From NCBI RefSeq assembly GCF_037176765.1, contig NC_090021.1, forward strand, positions 61,881,453 to 61,945,452: a DNA stretch of 64,000 bases, given 5' to 3'. Position 1 is the first letter of the stretch. Each line of letters begins with the position of its first letter. The DNA is from Anolis sagrei (taxonomy: Eukaryota; Chordata; Lepidosauria; Squamata; Anolidae). The notes under the pieces were generated by a model. The model was not told where the DNA came from. It did not search any database and saw only the letters and a program-made list of their open reading frames with translations. The translations under genes and the position numbers were made by a program. Positions 12,075 through 26,700 of this stretch are shown here, piece after piece.

Positions 12075-13734
12075 TAAGTTTTGGTCCATTCCACTGTGAG
12101 AGTGAGCTCCATCTTCAAACATGCCACATGGGGCTTTAGTTCCAAACTAAGTGTCCACCATAGATAGGAAAGGTTGGAAGGGGCACACAAATCCCACCCT
12201 TCCCTTCTACTACAGTCACTTCAGTGTGCACATGAGTGAGAGAGACAACATATAAAAATATGATTCAGTCTTGAAAACCATATTTGTTCATGTTTGTGTT
12301 GTTCCCACACTTATCTTCTGTTAAAACAGAAGGAATAAAGTTAACTCTTAATTCACTGGGGATACTTGAAGAACATACCATATATTGCTTGACTACAAAA
12401 TACAATAAAGGGAGTAGCAGTCAGAATAGCAAGTGGACTGAAATGAGAAAGAACACCAAATTTATGCAGATGTAACCTGAATCTTCAGGATTTGGTTGCA
12501 CTAGTCAACGGTCTAGGAAATGGAAACCTTTTAAGATTACTATGGCCTTATCTCATCATAGCTATTGTGGAGATAACCAGTAATTAACTTTAGGAAGAGA
12601 AGGTGCTTTGCTTTTTGACATACAGCACCATTCTTCAACTATGTACCCTCCAGCTATGTTGAACCCCAACTCCCATCATCATTCTAAACCGGATGTTGAC
12701 ATCTGCATCCCAATGCAAACATTGGAAGATCTCCATATGGCATCGGAAATCATGCACAAGGAGCCACCACAGCTGGTCACTGCACTGGAAACTGCATTCT
12801 GAAGATTAAAAGTTCAGAAGGCTAGTCACCTTTGGCGTTGGATAGGACAGAATAACATTTGTGCGTAAAGGGAAATTAAGGCGTGAAGGTGTGGGGGATC
12901 GGGTCAGGATGGAAGGCTACAGGGCGCTTCTCAAGATACACTTTCAACTGACATAGCTGTTCTACTTGTATATATCTTAAAACATTAGACAAGAAAGAAG
13001 CCTGGCCTACAATGCAGCAGAAAGAAGGTGGTAGTAACCTGAGTGGTAGGTTGGTAGTTTTTTTTTCAAGCTACAGCTGGGAGGCACCATTTTTGCATGT
13101 TCCCCCTCATGTAAAGAGCGCCCTATATGTAACATCAATAACAAAAACAGCACACCAAGGCGCATGTGACAAGCTGGAGTTCTGCTCCTAGAAATAGCAC
13201 CAGAAATTACTCATTTCTTTAAAAGATGCCATTTAAAAACATTTAAAAGCAATAAACAAACCATCTCACAATGCTTTGCAATAGGGTGGATGACAATATA
13301 TATTCTTGAAAGGGAGAAGAGGAACAAAACAATCCACTCCCTTAAGGGATTATGGTACACTTTTCTAATGGCACTTTTATAGGAATGCCAACAAGCACCA
13401 AGACTATCAGTTGCCCTCTGAGACTACATTCCTCACTGCACGGTTTTGTTTTGCAGTGGTCTTCTAAATCTATACAAAGAAAGGAGCTTCTTTGTTCTAT
13501 ATATTTTATTTTATTATATTTTAATTTTTCATATCCTGATTCTTTTTGCCATCCATTACTTTATTTCTGGCAAATTATTGTCTCAAATACACATATGCCT
13601 ATTTTAAACATTCCCCCTTAGTTATGCCATATCCACATCAAAATTATTTCTCAATACAGTATCAGGTAACTCTGCTCAGTTGTGTTTTGCATACCACTAA
13701 ACACCAACAGAAATAAGCCAGGTCAAACTATATA

Positions 13735-14070
13735 AAGGTAAAGGTTTGTCCTTGACATGAAGTTTAGTCGTGTTCGATTCTGGGGTGGGGGTGGGGGGTG
13801 GGGTGTTGCTCATCTCCATTTCTAAGCTGAAGAGTCAGCGTTGTCTGTAGATGCCTCCAAGGTTATGTGGCCACCATGACTGCATGGAATGCCGTTATCG
13901 TCCCACCGACATAGTAACTATTGATCTACTCACATTTGCATGTTTTCGAACTGCTAGGTTGGCAAAACCTGGGGCGAACAGTGAGAGCTCCCCCCTTTCC
14001 CCCGATTCAAACTGCCAACTTTTTGGTCAGCAACTTCAGCAGCTCAGCAATTTAACCTGCTGCACCTATA
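13735..14070 (-). mobile_element. Sauria-type tRNA SINE in the C1orf198 3'UTR
   Basis: AAAGGTAAAGG and GACATGAAGTTTAGTCGTGT (BovB-like tail, minus strand), TCATCTCCATTTCTAAGC, CATGACTGCATGGAATGCCG, CATTTGCATGTTTTCGAACT and the inverted tRNA head. The family name Sauria SINE is from memory. Confidence 0.8.
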
Positions 14071-14384
14071 AATGCCTATAGCATTTTTAATAAGTAAAAA
14101 GATGTAGTGCCTTATTTACTGTATAATTTATTTTAAACAGACATAATATATTTTGGTTTTTAAGCATTGTGCTTTAATAAATCTAATTCCCCATCCCACC
14201 AATATTTATGGTTCTTCTCTTCATTGCACTTTGTTAGCATTTCCCATGAGTGTGCAGAACAAAACTGTGTGCCCCTGTAAGGCACCTTCACACTTTCTCT
14301 GTTTCCTCACCTTGCTGTTAATAGACATATACCAGTAAAGAAATACATCCAGGCCATCCTCATCATGGCTAGTCATTGAATAGA

Positions 14385-14426
<42 letters not shown>
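14385..14426. repeat. (AAT)n microsatellite in the 3'UTR
   Basis: AAT repeats, about 13 units. Confidence 0.9.
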
Positions 14427-14651
14427 TAATTAAAAACACTTCTAACACTTCACCATTCCAAAATACAAATACCATCTGGTTTTACAAAAAAGTGTTAGTA
14501 CAAAGGCAACATTTAAAAAGAGCTGGAAAAAAATACTATTTTTAAAAGAAAAATTTAAAAAGCCAAGAACAAAACAATGAGAGAGAATAGAAACAGAAAA
14601 GATGCTCCTCTTCTTTCTCCAAAAGTGAGCAGATGCTACTTCAGTGTCTCT

Positions 14652-14708
14652 TTACCAGTTGTCCAGAAAATCAAATCCCGTCTTCAAGATAACATTACTT
14701 GAATTGCT
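14652..14708 (-). CDS. C1orf198: C1orf198 coding exon 4 and stop
   Basis: Acceptor CTGCAG, then [18 protein letters not shown] and TAA. The last 11 residues match the recalled human C-terminus exactly. Confidence 0.95.
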   Translation of the reverse strand, partial: SNSSNVILKTGFDFLDNW

Positions 14709-17700
14709 CTGCAGGGACACAAAATTTGGACAAATTGAATACATAAAAGTCAGAAAAGATTATGGTAAACTGAAAAATAACCAGTGTAATAGACACTCCA
14801 ATATCTGTATACATTGTCAAAATATGCAGCTCCCATATCCAGAGAGCACTGTGAATCCAACAGACAATGGATCTGGACCAAACTTTATATACATACCTAA
14901 CATGACCAACTTTAAATACTAGCAGGGCTGTGAAGGAAATATTTATGGGCTTTGGGGGATTGACCCAGGATGATGTGGGTTTAGTCCACCGAGATCCAGA
15001 GAGAACTGTTAAGCACACCAATGATAGATCTGGCCAGACTTGCTACACAAACCCATCACGACCAACTTAAAAATATTGGAGGGTTGGGGGTGGGTGTTGA
15101 CAGAGTATGATGGGAGTTGTAGTCCACCCACAAACGAATAGGAGTGGGAATCCCACCAACACTGATCTGAACAAAATTTGGCACAGATACCCATCCGGAA
15201 CAACTTAAAATACTTTTAGGGATTCTGTGGGAGGACAAAGGATGATGGGAGCTGTAGTCCACCCACACCCAAAGTTCCATGTATCCTACATCCAAAGAGT
15301 CACGTGGATTTCTAATGGGACCATTCATAATGGTCCCATAATGGAAAGTGAAGCTCAGAGGGAGAAAACACTTTCTGATACTTCTTGCAGGAAGAAATAA
15401 ACAACATATGTGCTTCTATTGCTAAGAAGAACTAAATATTGATTTAGATAGTATTGATATAACTATTCTACATTTCAATAAAACAAGAAAAAATAGAAAC
15501 AAGAGTATCTGTATAAGTATACAATTGCATTTGCTGACAGTTAAAAAGCTTTTGACTTAACAGAATGGAGCTTTATGTTGTAATCTCTGAAAGAATTTGC
15601 CTTCAACTTATAGTTCCCTCTTATCTGGCACAGTTCATATATGCAACCCTGGTTAGTCAAAATCTCAATTCTGATATAATCTATGATTTGGCTGAAAAGG
15701 AGAGTTTGATAAAAGGCTGCACTATCCCTGTTGTTGTTTCACCTATATTTTGAAACTTCCACCTAAAGCACAAGGATACAGACATGAGTATGGGGCGGGG
15801 TCAACATAATATGCCGCATGCCCTTAATACCCTCCTTGTTCAGAATCTATTAACATGAAATGTTGGTGGTATTCAGCAGAGCTTCAGAGTAAAAATAACC
15901 TGCAATAATGCTGAAAGCTGGTAAAAGGTTGACAGTCCGAAAACCACGAGTAATCTAATAGGAAAGAAAACTACAGACAACTATGTTTATGAAAATAATC
16001 ATTTGTTGAATAGTTAATTAATTCAACATGTGGTTTCTTAAGCATTTTTAAAATTAATTCACAAACTTGGGTATCATCATCCAAAACGTATAGTCCAGTA
16101 TCCAATTTTTAAAAGTCATCCAGGATTGTCACACAAAGTATGGGTTCCATTTTTAAAATGAGTGGGTGAGAGCTTTGAATACCACAGCAACAGGCTGCAG
16201 TCCTACAGAGAACACTTCTACAGGCATTGCTAGGTCCTCCAGAGTGATTCAAGTCCCCTGCTTTAATCCGAAAGACATTAGTTGAAGTCATGTTCATATA
16301 ACAGGTTAAAGAATATCATGCAATCCAAATGTCAGCAAATTCATGGATGTAGCCAAGTATTTATTTATACAGCAGGTGGGAATGGTATCCTTTCAGATGT
16401 TGTTGGCCTGTCACTTTGAGCATTCCTCGCCATTAACTGCAACATCCTAGAGGTGAAACAAAAGCATCTTTGCCTGCCCTGATCTATAACTGTATATATA
16501 AATAGATATCTCACCCCCACACTCTGGAAATGACAGTACATTAATAATAATGCTAGAATTACAGGTTGGGTATTTCTAATCCAGATTCTAAAATCCAAAA
16601 TACTCCAAAAGTGTCCAGGGTCCCCAATACAAAATATCTCATTTCCCATAATAAAACGAAAAAAGTAATCCATAATTTAAAAAAATCCAAAATCTGGAAC
16701 ACCTCTGTTCCTAAGTAGTATGGATAAGGGATACCCAAACAGTACTTTGCTTTTCTAATCTATGGGCAAAAAAGAGAGAAAGAAAAAGAGAGAGAAGGAA
16801 GGAAGCTGTTTGGAAAGAAAAACAAGATCAGATAGTTTATAATGTCAAAGAATACCTAATCTCTTTGAGCATTTGGGAACGGATGTGTTTTTGTTGGTTG
16901 TTTTACAAAGCACTCTAATAAATAAGACAAGGGATTAAATATTTACCTGACCAAGCGTATGCAGATCTGAAAGAAAGCCACTATCACTGTCTTCACTTTT
17001 GGTCCCAGTAGCTGGTGACTCTTCTAATGATTCAGGAGGATTAAGGGCATTAAACGAAGGTGGAGCAGGCTGATTTTTTTCCCATTCTATTGATGTTGCA
17101 GCAAGAACTGGGGTGACCTCCTTCTCAGGCTTAGCACTACTCAGCTTCTCTGTTTTAGTTGCCTCTTTTGGACCAGATTCTTGCCTGTAGTAGGGCTGAA
17201 GGACCTTCTCGCCTTTCTCCATGGATTTGATCTGGCTTGGGGTAAGAGAATAGAACGGAGACTGTTCACCCTCACACTTGGAGCGCTCCGCATTTATCTT
17301 CCAGAAAGAGGCTTCCTCTTCTTTCCTGGGTGGTATAAGCCCATCTGAGCCAGGCGTTTTGCCAACTTGTGAAGATTTTGGGGGTGGAGGGGCTGGAGCA
17401 GTTTTGACAGGTTGTTTCTGTTCATTCTGTGCTGTCACTCCATTTGGTTCTTGTATGGATAGAGAAGCAATGCTGAATTCCATCTGACTCTGTTTGGAGA
17501 TTAAAACAAATCAGTAATGAATTTCCAAATCGTTTTATGTGACAAAAACACTTGGGAGGATAAGATCTGAAAGGTCAAGTGAGGGAATTGTGGGGGTCAC
17601 GGAGAAGGGGAATACATCTGTTCGACTGAGGCTTGGTGCCTGATATAGGACAGCCGTGGGCAGAATTCAAAATCTGACAAATATTACAGTTTTTAAGGTA

Positions 17701-20700
17701 AGCGGAAATTGAACATTGAATATAAAGAAGCACACACACACTTTTAAACATAAGATGCTAATAACACAGATGTGCGCAGCACATTTGAGTACTAATATGA
17801 TGATTTTTCATGCTTCTTTTATGGACATGACGTGGGAAACCAAACAAAACTTAATCAGAGAAGAGGTATAAAATCCTAGTTAACATTGATGTATCATCCA
17901 AACAAACATTCTTTATAAAACACTAATTTACTAGAAGCAAATACACTACAATGGGAAACGGGTATATCCCACATAAAACATATACTTTTTTCCAGTAGTG
18001 AAGTTCTTTACTCTCAAGCCTAACTGATCAAATGTCCCCATGTTCAATCAAACCCTTAGACTAATTGAACATCTAGACACACTTCACAAGGCCTGCAGCT
18101 ATGACAATTCCCTGTACAAACTTTCATATGGGATCCTATCTTGCCTCCTTTGACACCTCCATGAAAACTGCTGAATTTGTTAATCAAGGAATTTGGGGTA
18201 TGGTGTACACTCAATCATGAAAACTCATCAGGTGACCTTGGGAAAATCGGACACTCTTAGCCTCGGAAAATCCCATGATAGGGTCACCGGAAGCACCTTG
18301 AAGGCACACCCCTAATAATAACAACCCATCAAAATGCTCCTGAAACCTAGTACTCTTTTCTCTCTTGAGTCTTATTCCCATCTTCAGAATCCCAGCCTAC
18401 ATTTTTATTCTTATTCTTCATTTATGGAGCAGAACCAAAAGGCTCATTGGACCAACTCACTTGGACTGAAGTAGTTCAAAGCTATAGAAGAAGCCCTTAG
18501 GCTTTGGAGCTATTATGGAAAAGCTAAGTGACTTCTGCCATTGAGAAAACTAGGGTGAACCTTTCTGTCTATTAGGACAGATTGAATCCTTCTATGTGGA
18601 ATACTGTACACATTCATCCATCTCCAAGTGTTACTGCTAATGATTTATATGGTGTGGGATTTAGTTGGGGTATGAATTAGGATGTTTTATATGAATTTAC
18701 ATAAAATGAAACTGAATCAGAATTTAATTCTGTAAAATATTTCAAAAATTAACAAAATTAAAATATTTCACAAAGTGGGAAAAAATGAAGTGCACTTAAT
18801 GTGGCTCAAGACATACTCAAAACATATTGCTCAGACTCAAAATCTATAATGAGAGGCTAAATACTTGGAGAATATCTAAAGACACACACAAAAAAACCTC
18901 AACAGCAAAAACCTCTTGACATTGGAATAGGCAATTAAGACTGTCACTGTGTTGGTGGCCAAAGCAATGGCCATATTGACTAAGAACACAAAGGAAGGTC
19001 ACTTCTATCCATCTTGGCTTTGTTGTTGCTGTAAGACTTCAAATTATTTTCAACCCTACAGTGAATCTATCATGGGGCTTTCTGGGTCCAGAAGTGTATG
19101 GCTTGCCCAAAGTCACCCAGTGAGTTTCCATGGCCAAGTGAGGAATCGAACCCTGGTCTCCAGAATCATAGTGCAACACTCAGTTCATTGCACCAGCTGC
19201 CTCTCCTGGCTTACATGGTATAAAAAATAGGAAGATTGAACACATATCTGTTTTGAACACACGGTTCTTTGGAAATGGTAAAACTTGTGCTTCTAGGAAC
19301 AGTCACCTAAAGGCTTTACATGATAATTTTAAAACTGCTGCACTGAAGTAGTGTGCTCTCCTGAAGTAAGTGCCAGTATTTTCTGCAGAAACATATATCA
19401 ATGAAAAAAAAATAAAGTTAACGTAATGTCAGTGAGTAAAGCCCAGACAGAGTTGAGCTGGGACAAGTTGACTTTGGACATGTTAGAATGGGATAGATTG
19501 CCAGGAACTGCCTTAGACACAGAGAGAAATGGCTACCAGTAGCTTTCTGGGAGAGTGGGAGCCAGTCATCCAGGGGTCATCCATATCTTCGGAGAAAGGA
19601 CACTGAGAAAACATTCCTGAGGCAAGGTAAAGCGGCCAACGAAGCCCTTAAGAGTGCTCTTCCAGACAAAAGTGTACTGAAACTAATGAGGGGAGAGTGG
19701 TTGAATGCTTTCAGCCTAGAATACCTGGAAGCGGTTTGTGTTTCAAGCAAATTGCATGCCCTGTTTTTCTCTGTATGTTTAGGCAGTAGGCGGTAATGTA
19801 CCACTTAAGACATGAACCTTCCGACCTACTAAGGATTTTTTCAAAATAAAGTTACTGGTAAAAATGGAATTCTGTCATACAGTGATAACCTGGGTTTTTG
19901 CCCAGACTGGGAACTAAAGATAGGACACACCATCTAACCCAGAATTATGAGATTTAAGCTCATTGGCTGGAATCCAATGCGGGTTTTCACAGATGTCCCA
20001 GTTTAAGAAGTGGAATAGGAAGGGAATATATGTCATTTCTGCTTTCCTTCAGCATCCTCAAACATTGCTTCAGATAACTGTGGGGGAGGCCACAGTTCTG
20101 AGGGGCTTCAGTGGGGAGGAGAGGAGAAAAAAAGGCTGCTGGGAGTGGAAATGTTTACTTAGTCAACCTCAGGTTGCAACCACTGTTCTGCTCTTCCTCA
20201 AAAAAAAAATCTGCCTGAAACATTTCTTTTTCATTCAGGATGTAATTGCTTCCTCTTATATTTTAGGTTATGACTTTTTCAATGTAAACACATTCTGTCT
20301 TATCACAACCCTACTTCGAATGTTACACAGACAACTTTCACAATCACATTCACTAACTCTAGGCCAGGTATGGGCACAATTCCTACTGGCTGTTAGGAAT
20401 TGTGGAAGTTAAAGTCCAAAACACCTGGAGGGTCTAAGTCTATCCATGCCTGTTTTAGGCCCTCTCAGTCCTGTGCACTAGCTGCCTGGGACAGTTCAGC
20501 TCTATATAGTACATCCTCCGTTTTTTAAAAAGCTTCTTATTTCTGGCCAGATATATAGCAGAAGAACTTGTTGGGCACATGAGGTCACCTGACAGCATAC
20601 ATTTGTCCCCCAGCTATAGATTTCCCATCCCTGTTTTTAGGATTTACTCAAGAAGTAGGCATGAAAGTCCTGGCTTTCCCAAAAGTGCCCCTTGAGGGTG

Positions 20701-23700
20701 ATGTGCCCTGCTTCTGCCACCACAGTCAAGAGGTGGCAAAAGCCATATGAAACCAGGCAAGTATTAAACTGACGTGGCTCAGTCCCCACATCACAAGGAA
20801 ACCAACTAAATCTGAACGGACAAATACTTGACTCTGCACTAAAAACAGACAGGACCTTAAGAATTTGCTGAGTTATTTTTGTATCTTATTCACTTGTTGG
20901 GAATGCGGAGTATGTTGTTAAGCAGATAGCACACATAGCCAAAACAAACTGTTTGGCTTGGCAGTCGCAAAACCCAGAAAAGTGGGGAGAGGGGTTTAAA
21001 TAAAGAAGTAGGGCTTCTAGGATTCATTTACCAGAGAGAAATGGAAGACAAGAAAAACAGAATATAAATGGCTAAATTCGACTAAAACTAAGTGTTTCAA
21101 GAAGCAAAAGCCTTAGTTAATTCAAACCAGAATTAATAGCTAGGTGCTAGCAGACCATGGAACAATCACTGAGGTCTAAGAAAGGTAAAGAAAATGCTAA
21201 AGCAGAGTCTCTTTGACTTTTTAAAACAAATCCTTAAAAGGGAAAAACAACCGAAACCAATCCTGCAATCTTAGAAGTTCACAAGAAATCAAGTTTTCAA
21301 ACATCATTAAAACAGGACTTGTGCTTGGATTTCCTTTTATACACATGGCTTGTCACAGCAATTAAGAACAGCATATCCCAACTTTACACAATCAGGCGCC
21401 CTACAAATGTATTGGCCATACTTGTGGAATGATGGGCGGTACAGTCAAATCAAGGAATATATAGATTCCTTGCAGAAATTAGACTTCCGGAATGATGAGA
21501 ATGAAGCTCCAGAAACTGCTTGCATTTAGATCTCCAGATATCAGAGTCCTATACTCTACCTGTGCAAATGCAAGCTTGGAGATTATGCAATGAAATGAGA
21601 CCAGGATTTGGGTCCACAGCTATGGAACCTTATATGCACATAAAACCAAGAACTACTTCTGACAATGTAGTGGGCTACTGAGACCACATCAAACCACTTC
21701 TAGAGACGGTGAATTGATTTCATATTTCACTTCATTAGATTGGATACTACCATGTAGTTAGTCTCCATATTGCAACTTTCAAACTGATTAGAAAAGTCTG
21801 AGCAAAATTCAAATTTCATGACAAATATTGAAAAGAGAGATGGTTTCCATACACAGCTGTATATAAATTCATCTCATTCCTTAAATCTCCAGAGTTGCTG
21901 TCAGGGGTTTTTCTCATTACCAGCTTCAATGCCCTTTTAACTGGAGACAACAGAAACCGAACCTTCTCCAAGAATAGGTGCCGTCACTGAGCTACAGCCA
22001 AAAAAAGGTCCCAATGATTCTATTTTATACCCAACATGGCAGTCACCTCCTCTTTTAAAACCCTCTATTACTGCCATACAGTCCACCCAAACTGTCAATG
22101 TCACAATGTCATCTATAACATTTATAGACACTTCCTATCAATCAGGCAGGTCAAGCATTGTATTTTGAGATCAGTGGTTAAGAAAAGCACAACTGCCTAA
22201 AAGCAGAATGTTTTCTTAGCCATTGAATAAAAAATTCTATCTTAAGCCAAACCCTATTTTGAAAATGTTGGTTTGTCAACATGACTATGTTCCAAAAATA
22301 TGAACTGCTAGAAGTATGGTAATTATGGTTTTGGGTTCATGACTTTGTTACCTCCCGAGTATGCTCCAGAATAAAGGTAAATCTGGCCTTCCCTCTTGTT
22401 GCTTCTCTGTTGCCAATCTCAGTTGCTGCTTCACAAAGAACTGTCACCTCATAAGAAAAGCAATAAGCAGCTGTTTGCAGTATTCAGCTCAGATCTAGAA
22501 TTTCAGATATTGCATGTCATTCTCCTATTCAAGCAAACTTCATTCAGGTTAAGAAAATTCAAAAAGGGACCGCTATAAGTACAAAAGTACATATACACAC
22601 ATTGAGGAGTAGAAAAAAAGAGAAGAGAAGAATCATAGAGTTGGAAGTGACCACCAGAGCCATCCAATTCAACCCCTGCTATGAAGGGGGACAGAATCAT
22701 AGCACTCTCCACAGTAGGTCACCCGGCCTCTATTTGAAAGCTTCCAAAAAAAATAGGACTCCACCACACTTTGAAGCAGCATATTTAGTTGTCAAACAAT
22801 GCATATCATCAAAAGTTTCTTCCTAATGCTTAGGTGAGAAATGAAATATGACAGGAAAAGTGAGACACAAAAAGCCCAGATGCTCAAAGACCATACAAAG
22901 ATGAGAGATGAGTCAAGAGTGAAAAAAGAATTAAAATCTCACTGAAATACAGAGCATACAGGTTTTCACACTGAGTGGCCTTTTAGGTTTTTCTAAGACC
23001 ATAATTATTACAATACTGCATAAAATGTTCAAACAACATGGGTTGGGACAGGGCAACTGCAGCGTTAACACATCCCAATGTGGTAGGGAAAGGGGTGAAC
23101 ATGGCTCATCCCATTTTTTCTTCTCCCAAGATCATTTCCTCCATCACGATTATCTTGTCCAGGTGAAGTGCTGCTCTTATAGCAAGTTGACTCTCTCTCT
23201 CTCTCTCTCTCTCTCTGGACTAAAAATGATCCAGGGAAGGAGGTACAGCAGAGAGAGGAAGTGGCCCAACCCCTTCTCTTGCAGGAAAGTCAAAGCCCTT
23301 CAACAAAGGTTAATAACTTCAAAACATTTAGAAATTTAGATTGGACATATTTTCTAATCAATGCACCCATTTCCTGCCAGAATTAAACCCACTGGAGTGA
23401 GTTGCTGACTAGACCACTGACATTCTAGACACTGTGTTTCCAAATTGGTTCCAGATCCTTCTTGCAACTGGAAGAAAATGTCATAGAAAAGACTAGCACT
23501 AGAGCTATTCAGTTTGTCCACTTTTAAAACCTCACCACTACAATACTATTATCACACTTTTGATTACTGGGAAAATAATGAAACATGTTTATAATCATGA
23601 GCTACAACTTCCTCAAAACCCTGGCCATGATGGCTGAGGGATTTTGGAAAATATAGACAAAACTTGTAATATGAGTCTTTTTTTTATAGAGAAATAATGA

Positions 23701-26700
23701 GTGGAATAATAATATTCTTGATCTGCAATTATATTTAGGTAATCCTGTTAAAGAGAACTTTTTTAAAAGACGCAACATTTTCCCCCCACACCCTCAGCTC
23801 TAAACTGCTGTGACTGAGAACAGGTGTTATATTAAAATAATCAACTTTGCATTTATATAATGTTTTGTCCTCTTTATAGCCTTTACAAAAGTCCTGTATC
23901 GCACAGCAGCATTACTGTAAATGAGGAGATTATGCTGCAAAAGGTGGAGAGATGACAAATTGGGCACGGCAGGTTGCCTCTGTTACAGTTTGAATCAGGG
24001 ACTTGTTGACTCAAGAGCTCACAGCTTTAACTGCTATGCTACACCAGCTTTAGCTGCAAATAAGGGGAGGATAGTCACTGATTATTCATTGGAGCTACAT
24101 GTAGCTGGAGCATGTTTTGAGTGTGCATTCGGGAAGGGATACAGGGTGACCCTGAACCAGTCATTGCCATCATTTCACCTAATCTAGTTTTAAGTGTGGC
24201 TGGGAGGCTCATGAAGCAATGGATCTCTGTGCTTCCCTGATCCTTCAAGGACAAAGCAATGATAAAAAAGCAACACTAAATTTCAATAATTATTACACTG
24301 GCCAACACTTTGGTGCCTCACATTTCAGCCCTGTGCTGGGGTATATTTGACCTGCTGAGTCCAATAATGGCACTTATTTCCCCCCACTGGCTCTAGATTT
24401 TGAGATATAAAACATATGGGCATCTACTAGTCGCCATCTGCTTGTCCATAGAAAACTGAAAGTAAAAATAAAAATAACATACCCTAACAATTTTTTTCTG
24501 GATGTCTTGTTTTTTAGGCTTGTTCCTGGGGTTATTTGGGGTGCTGGTTCATCTAAAACTCATACAGCCTATCCAATGCAACTTTCTGAACCAGCACCCC
24601 AAATAACCCCAGGAACAAGCCTAAAAAACAAGACACCAAGAAAAAAAATCTTTTTCTTGGACGATGTTATTTTTATTCACACTCATTTCAAGAACACAAT
24701 GTCCATTTTATACAGTGTTGGCAGAAGATATATTCAGTGAAGTCATGTGCAATGACCTGTACCCTATCTGTTAAAAACCAAATCCGCATTCATTTTGAAC
24801 AACTGATCCAACCAGACCATGGTGTCAAAAGCACTTAAGACTGCTAGAAGGTGAAGCAAATTCATAGAGGTAGAAAACAGCTTAGCAAACTTACTTTCGT
24901 TTCCCATGAGAAAGGAGCTGAATGCTCATCTTGCCAGGTGATATCCTGAAATAAAAATAAAGTATCATTATGCACTAACAAGCACAATGTTGTAAAGACC
25001 AGAGGGAACTGTACAATGGCCTGAAAGACAGAAGGATTTTTCCAGAACAAAGCATGTTTTGCATAACGCCCAGAGTCGGAAAACACAAAATGGAATAAAA
25101 TTCTGTAGTGCAGAGTATTTCTTGATCCCAATGAACCCCCAAATCCACTCAATAAAAAGTCCTGTAAATGGGGAACTTATTGGCAGAATATGTGAGGTAT
25201 TTTTGCTCCAATATATAAAATAGGCTAGAATAAAAAAGTACTCCAATGGCACCGTGCAACAGATTTTCCTGTCCCAGTCACCTTTTGTTTGTAGAAAAAA
25301 AAAGAAATACATGTACAGTACATACAGCTTTAATTTGTAACAGTTCACATTAAAAAAGCTTCAGAATGCTAAAATGATTAAGTCTACTCCTGTGTGTATG
25401 CTGAAATATAATTTCATGCTTGCCTTGTCTTAGTGGACAAAATTTAATTAATTAAGATGGAGCTTCTCAAACCAGAAGATCCCCTTAACCGGCAAAATTT
25501 AGGACTTGGCTACTACCTTGATAAATAAATCCAGAATTTGATGTGGCCTGAAATCCCTGAAATACCTCTGTTTTAGAACAGTATATCCACTTTGTTCTGA
25601 TTTTTTTTTTTTTTTGGTCGTGTCAGGAGTGAGAGAATTGGCCGTCTGCAAGGACGTTGCCCAGGGGACGCCCGGATGATGTTTTTATCACCCTTGTGGG
25701 AGGCTTCTCTCATGTCCCTGCATGAGGAGCTGGAGCCAATAGAGGGAGCTCACCCGCCTCTCCCCGGATTTGAACCTGTGACCTGTCGGTCTTCAGTCCT
25801 GCCGGCACAGGGGTTTAACCCACTGCGCCACCGGGGGCTCATGTTCTGATGCTGATGATATAGAAGAAGACAGTTGCCATCTCATTCTATATCAAATAAC
25901 CAATATACTGTCAAAGTATAGGATTTATAGACATGGACATTAGTGTGGTCATCAGTTATTATTTCGTATGCCTTTCAGAGTTTGCTCAGTAAGTGAAAAG
26001 GTTCTTTGCTTTTGGCCTCTTCAAGCCGCATCCTTCAGAGGTCAGCCACAGGTGAGCTAAGTCAGAACTGCTGCTGATAAATGAAAACAGACTGAATCCT
26101 CTCCTGCTCTGTGCAAAAGGATGAAAGCCATTTCAGATTTATGTTTCGACTGCTTGAAATGTTGGAATGCTCTGGGTCGTGCAAACTCTGTCTCTTGTGT
26201 TAACATGCAGAAACTTGCTAGTTGTCACAGAACTACAGTACATGGTTGTGAAAAACTAGAATTGCTAAAGAACACTTTCATTGGGTCCAATACACAGCAG
26301 GATTTCTCTGTTGGATATTGTGAAGTCTGTTTTTCTCCATTCCACCGCATTATATGATAGTTAAGGTATCTAAGGCTGCATCTACAATGCCATATAATGC
26401 AGTTTCAGGATGCAGTTCACTGCATTGAACTTGATTGTTGTTGTTGTTTATTTGTTTAGTTGTTTCTGAGTCTTCATGACCTCATAGACCAGCCCATGCC
26501 AGAACTTCCTGTCGGCTGTTGCCACCCTAAGCTCCTTCAAGGTCAAGCCAGTGAATTTGATTACTTGAGTCTATAATGTCATATAATGCACTCTAATGCA
26601 GTTAAACTGCATTATTTGGCAATGTAGATGGGATCCAAGTGACACTTTTGAAATATATGAACAATTGCATTTATATAGGAGATATAGGCCACAATAAAAG

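Larger units (their letters stand above)
10736..14651 (-). other. C1orf198: Probable C1orf198 3'UTR
   Basis: About 3.9 kb downstream of the stop, mostly not recognisable as repeats apart from a MITE (11852-12074), a SINE (13735-14070) and an AAT tract. Minus-strand AATAAA signals lie at 14127-14132 and 13560-13565. An ATTAAA followed by a TG/TC-rich stretch lies at 10753-10758 and is the most distal plausible end. Which one is used cannot be told from sequence alone. Confidence 0.4.
17490..24502. other. C1orf198 intron 2, mostly unique sequence
   Basis: Apart from the SINEs, MITE, CR1 fragment and CT tract listed, no gene-like signal. A possible old tRNA-SINE scrap (GTTTGAATCAGGGAC) lies near 23985. 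Confidence 0.55.

Noticed and set aside
15314-15340. Small hairpin ATGGGACCATT / AATGGTCCCAT
   Set aside because: Short and isolated; no context suggesting a function.
19963-20412. 149-codon plus-strand frame
   Set aside because: Intronic, no recognisable domain, and its end runs into a hAT MITE.
24968-25348. 126-codon minus-strand frame overlapping C1orf198 exon 2 region
   Set aside because: Intronic, AT-rich, no splice-independent conservation; the true coding part is only 24895-24945 in another frame.
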